This document shows, piece by piece, positions 60,801-64,000 of a DNA stretch of 64,000 nucleotides. The position numbers and the translations under genes are program-made. Within the stretch, counting starts at the first letter, position 1. The number at the start of each line of letters is the position of its first letter. Source of the stretch: Sanderia malayensis (Eukaryota; Cnidaria; Scyphozoa; Semaeostomeae; Pelagiidae); the NCBI GenBank assembly GCA_013076295.1, contig RQOL01000906.1:2728001-2792000 (forward strand). Reading direction: 5' to 3'. The notes under the pieces were generated by a model. The model was not told the origin of the DNA. It searched no databases and was given only the letters and a program-made list of their open reading frames with translations.

Positions 60801-63800
60801 TCTTCAAAAAGGAAATCCAGTTTCATCATCACTATCTTGTTTTTTCTTTGCTGGTTTCGAATTTATTGTTGGGGGAATTCTTGCTTTTCCGCTTCGCATT
60901 GATTTTCGTAGAATTATCCATGGAATCACGTTGGATTATTACTTGATGGTTGTGAAGCCGTGAACTTCTCGTCTTCTTCACCGAGATTGCCACACACACA
61001 ACAAGTTTATGAGAAATTCATTTTTCACGCGCGGCAAAACAAATAGCGCAAAGGCTTTAAGCCGTTTTGCAACCAGCTATTTATTATTACCTTAAAATAG
61101 ATAGAGCGGTTTACCAAAGTGGTTTACCAAACCAAAAGTCCTGAGACTCGTAGCTAGTAGCGCATGGCACACCCTTTCTCCCCCACCCCACCCCAGTTTA
61201 ATGTTCCCCAAGGACATTTGGCAGATAAGTATATCATCTGGTACAAATTTAATCAATTTAAATTTTACAAGGGATTGAACTATTTCCGTTGTTCATTAAG
61301 ATATATAGTTACGTTGTGAAAACACAGTAGATTATCTGGCCCATTGTACCGATTACATACGATTCGAATTGCAACAATCATTTTGTGCCATTAAGCTTTG
61401 TTTCCGTCTGTGGTTGAGCCCGGCTTTCCAATTAATCCATCCAATGTCCTCTCTAAAACCAGATATGCATGGTGATGATTGGAGCAATGCTAATCAAATC
61501 TACCCTTTACTTTTAAACTAACCCCAAGAAATCTTTCTTGTGTTTCTTTTGTAGTTTGTAATTTTATAATTCTGTAATTTATAATGAGACCCGTCTTCTT
61601 TTTTTAGCATGGCAGATCTCAGGTTTTGGCCCATTCAACATGTATCAACATCATAGCGCAAAGTTTAATCACCGAAAATATCAAAACAAAAGTTGCTGGT
61701 ACGTTCGCTTCCATCTTACTATGACGTCAGAGGGTGTAGGACACCCACCTTACTGCATTTACGCATTTTAAAGACTGTTCGCTAAAACAATCCTATTCTA
61801 GTCAAGAGAATGTTCTACTCTGCTCTCAAGCGTTTGTTATCAACATACAGTTGTCCCTTTTGCTCAACGCCTTCATATTAGTCTTGTCAGTGTAGCATGC
61901 GCGTTTTGTGGAGCATGTTTTTACCAGACTGACATAAGAAGAGGGGGGATTTTTTTGCTCATTTTTGAAACTCGAGTTCACCTTCTGGATTTCTTTCTGA
62001 GGGACTAACAAACTGACATGTTTTCCAAATGTTGTAGCAATGACGTATCGGCATTTGTCGTTCATACCATCTACTTTTTTAGTCCTAGAAATTCTTGGTG
62101 CTTGTTGCCTTGTGCCAGGTGGTCACAAGAAGGTCATGGATGCAATGGCACATTTCCAGCAGTATTCAGAAGAGCGTACCAGATTTCAGGTATGACATTT
62201 GCCATTCAACCTCCTTCATGTATCATTTTCCATGAACTAACATTGTACAACTTGATCAAACTCAAATATCAAAGCGATAGCATCAAGTTATACGTTTATG
62301 TGCATGTATTAAATTTCAGAAAATTATATATTCTTTTTACTAATTATTTTTTTCCATGCAGACGCTGATTAATGATCTGGATAGAAGCACTGGGATTTAC
62401 AAAGATGAATTCAATTTGAAAATTGCTATCATGTCATTTATCAATGCTGCATTGCGATACGGTGCAGGAGCGGTAAGAAGAGAGGGAGAGAAAAATATTG
62501 CAGTATTGAGGCATTTGCGCATCATCAAACTCTACCTATATGATGCTTAATCTAAGCATATACACGTGTTAATTAGTTATGTTTAGGCGAGACGTTAGGT
62601 CTCGTTAGTCAATATGAACCCGATATATTGGAGCTTTATAAGCTATAATGTAGCTGTAGCACTGTAATTACGGCAATATTATCTTGTTTTGTTATTTTTT
62701 GTTTTTTCTCTTCTGCAGGATCACATTGAGTTCAGGATTCATTTGCGATTCGAATTTCTCATGCTTGGTCTCCAATCGATCATGGACAAATTAAGAAAAT
62801 TAGAGAATCTTACACTGAATAGGTGTGTGAATTATATTGTTAATCTTGTTATTTATTGGCCGTTAAGTTGCGATTGTATATTTATTAACTGTGGATCCTT
62901 GTTTTTATCTCTACAGGCATTTAGATTTCTTTGATATGATAAGAACAGAAGATGAATGCGAACTTGCCAAAAGATACGGAGTGGTATGTCCAGTTTTCTT
63001 CTACTAAACCTATAACAATATTGAGATTTCAATAAAACGAACAGCCCTCTCAAAAAGTATAACTAAACTAAATATCTAGTGCCATGAACTGGTACAATTC
63101 ACCTTTGGGTCGATTAGTGAATTTGTGATAACTACGCTATATACGAATGTGTATTGATTTTCTTTAAAGCTCACCGTATCAGTATTCCACTCTGTTTAAT
63201 GGTGGGTGTGTTGCCATGAGTTGAGTTTTAGAAACAATTATTGATGGATATTTGCTCTTTTGTTTCAGCCTCAAATTGATGCGAAAAGTGCAAGTGGCAT
63301 GTTGGATGTGTTGAAGCAAAAAATTGGTCACACAACTTGTTACGCTCATTTGTTATCAATTATGCAACACTTACTTTTATTACCAAGTAAGTAGACTTTA
63401 CTTCTCTATTTTTGCTTGCATACAAGCAGAACAAAGATGTGTCTTGAATAGTTTATTGATATTATGAAGGATTATCAATACTTCTTGTTACTTTAAAGTA
63501 CCAGTTAACCAATGAAGCCATCACTTTCTTAGAGTTTAACCTCTAATAGTAGCCACCTTCCAATCACGGTCACGATCCTTCAATCCCATGCTAAGCCCTA
63601 TATGGTGAACCATTTACCGCCACTTGTGCATAGATCTGAACGTGGCCGCTATTAGAAGTTTCACTGTATCACACAAACACATATTCCATGTCGTTAGATA
63701 ATAAAAAAAATTTAAGGAAAATGATGTTTGTGTGTTGATATTTTACTCTCGAGCTTATTGGTTTATTAAGTTAATTAATTAGAATTAATGTTAATGACAA

Positions 63801-63965
63801 TATTTGTTATTTGTTCTTGACCTGATTAGCTGATCATAAAAAGGGTGCTGTGGAATATTGGCGAATGTTGGATAGAATTGTCCAGGAAATATCACTGCAA
63901 CAAGATGGCGGTACAGATCCCGATGCATCGCCAGTTGAACTTCATGTCAAATATATTATCGAAAG
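54829..63965 (+). CDS. DAAM: DAAM formin, N-terminal GBD/FH3 region (partial)
   Basis: Thirteen exons: 54829-54984, 57258-57347, 57481-57546, 57650-57738, 58079-58156, 60375-60432, 61608-61698, 62083-62189, 62362-62472, 62719-62822, 62917-62983, 63269-63386 and 63830-63965; frames close at every junction (1271 coding bases), and the gene continues past the window. The start [15 protein letters not shown] replaces the vertebrate FCCF segment. Strong family strings are [76 protein letters not shown] and [13 protein letters not shown]. This region binds Rho-type GTPases and autoinhibits the FH2 actin nucleator; DAAM links Dishevelled to actin in planar cell polarity. Introns 1 (2273 bp), 5 (2218 bp) and 6 (1175 bp) are by far the longest and may hold enhancers. 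Confidence 0.95.
63534..63664. mobile_element. Small MITE-like element, 131 bp, DAAM intron
   Basis: GTTTAACCTCTAATAGTAGCCAC (63534-63556; 18 of 23 positions pair) and the inverted copy at 63642-63664 (GTGGCCGCTATTAGAAGTTTCAC) bound a short non-coding core. The GTGAAAC...GCTATTAG pattern resembles terminal repeats of pogo-type elements. Confidence 0.6.
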
Positions 63966-64000
63966 GTAGCTGTTTTTATGGAAGCTATTTTATGCTTTTT

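Overview
The window is nuclear DNA of an AT-rich, intron-rich animal. The evidence is GT-AG introns of mostly 60-700 bp placed inside conserved protein families, animal-specific genes (the DAAM formin, GALNT2 mucin-type glycosyltransferase, TDRD9 piRNA-pathway helicase), pogo/mariner-like miniature transposons and several tandem-repeat blocks. An invertebrate is most likely. The compact introns and vertebrate-like exon division would suit a cnidarian or another slowly evolving invertebrate, but the sequence alone does not settle the phylum.

Layout. 1-13.4 kb is gene-dense: the 5' part of a TARBP1-like tRNA methyltransferase gene (-), a bidirectional promoter, CHCHD7/COX23 (+), the SLC25A29 mitochondrial carrier (-), a complete 14-exon GALNT2-type gene (-), PAM16/Magmas (-) and INO80C (+). 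14-18.3 kb holds two tandem (+) genes for small secreted proteins with a previously unfamiliar design: signal peptide, cationic Trp/Gly-rich module ending in GRKR, acidic or charged linker, netrin-like (NTR) domain. They are separated by about 2 kb of inverted repeats. 18.5-39.2 kb is ANAPC1 (-), the largest subunit of the anaphase-promoting complex; one intron contains a 21-copy satellite with a unit of about 184 bp. 40.8-54.4 kb is TDRD9 (-), with DEIH helicase core, Tudor domain and an unexpected C-terminal C2H2 finger. 54.8 kb to the end is the 5' half of DAAM (+), covering the GTPase-binding/FH3 region; the FH1/FH2 part lies beyond the window.

The genes are not one pathway. CHCHD7, SLC25A29 and PAM16 all act in mitochondria and lie within 12.4 kb, but this may be chance. 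Three gene pairs are arranged head-to-head with short shared upstream regions: TARBP1/CHCHD7, PAM16/INO80C and TDRD9/DAAM. The part that looks least described is the pair of NTR-domain secreted proteins.

Exon boundaries were derived by hand from splice consensus and reading-frame continuity. They are complete for SLC25A29, GALNT2, INO80C, both NTR genes, and the in-window parts of TARBP1 and DAAM. They are partial for ANAPC1 and TDRD9. Family assignments rest on remembered conserved motifs, not on a database search.
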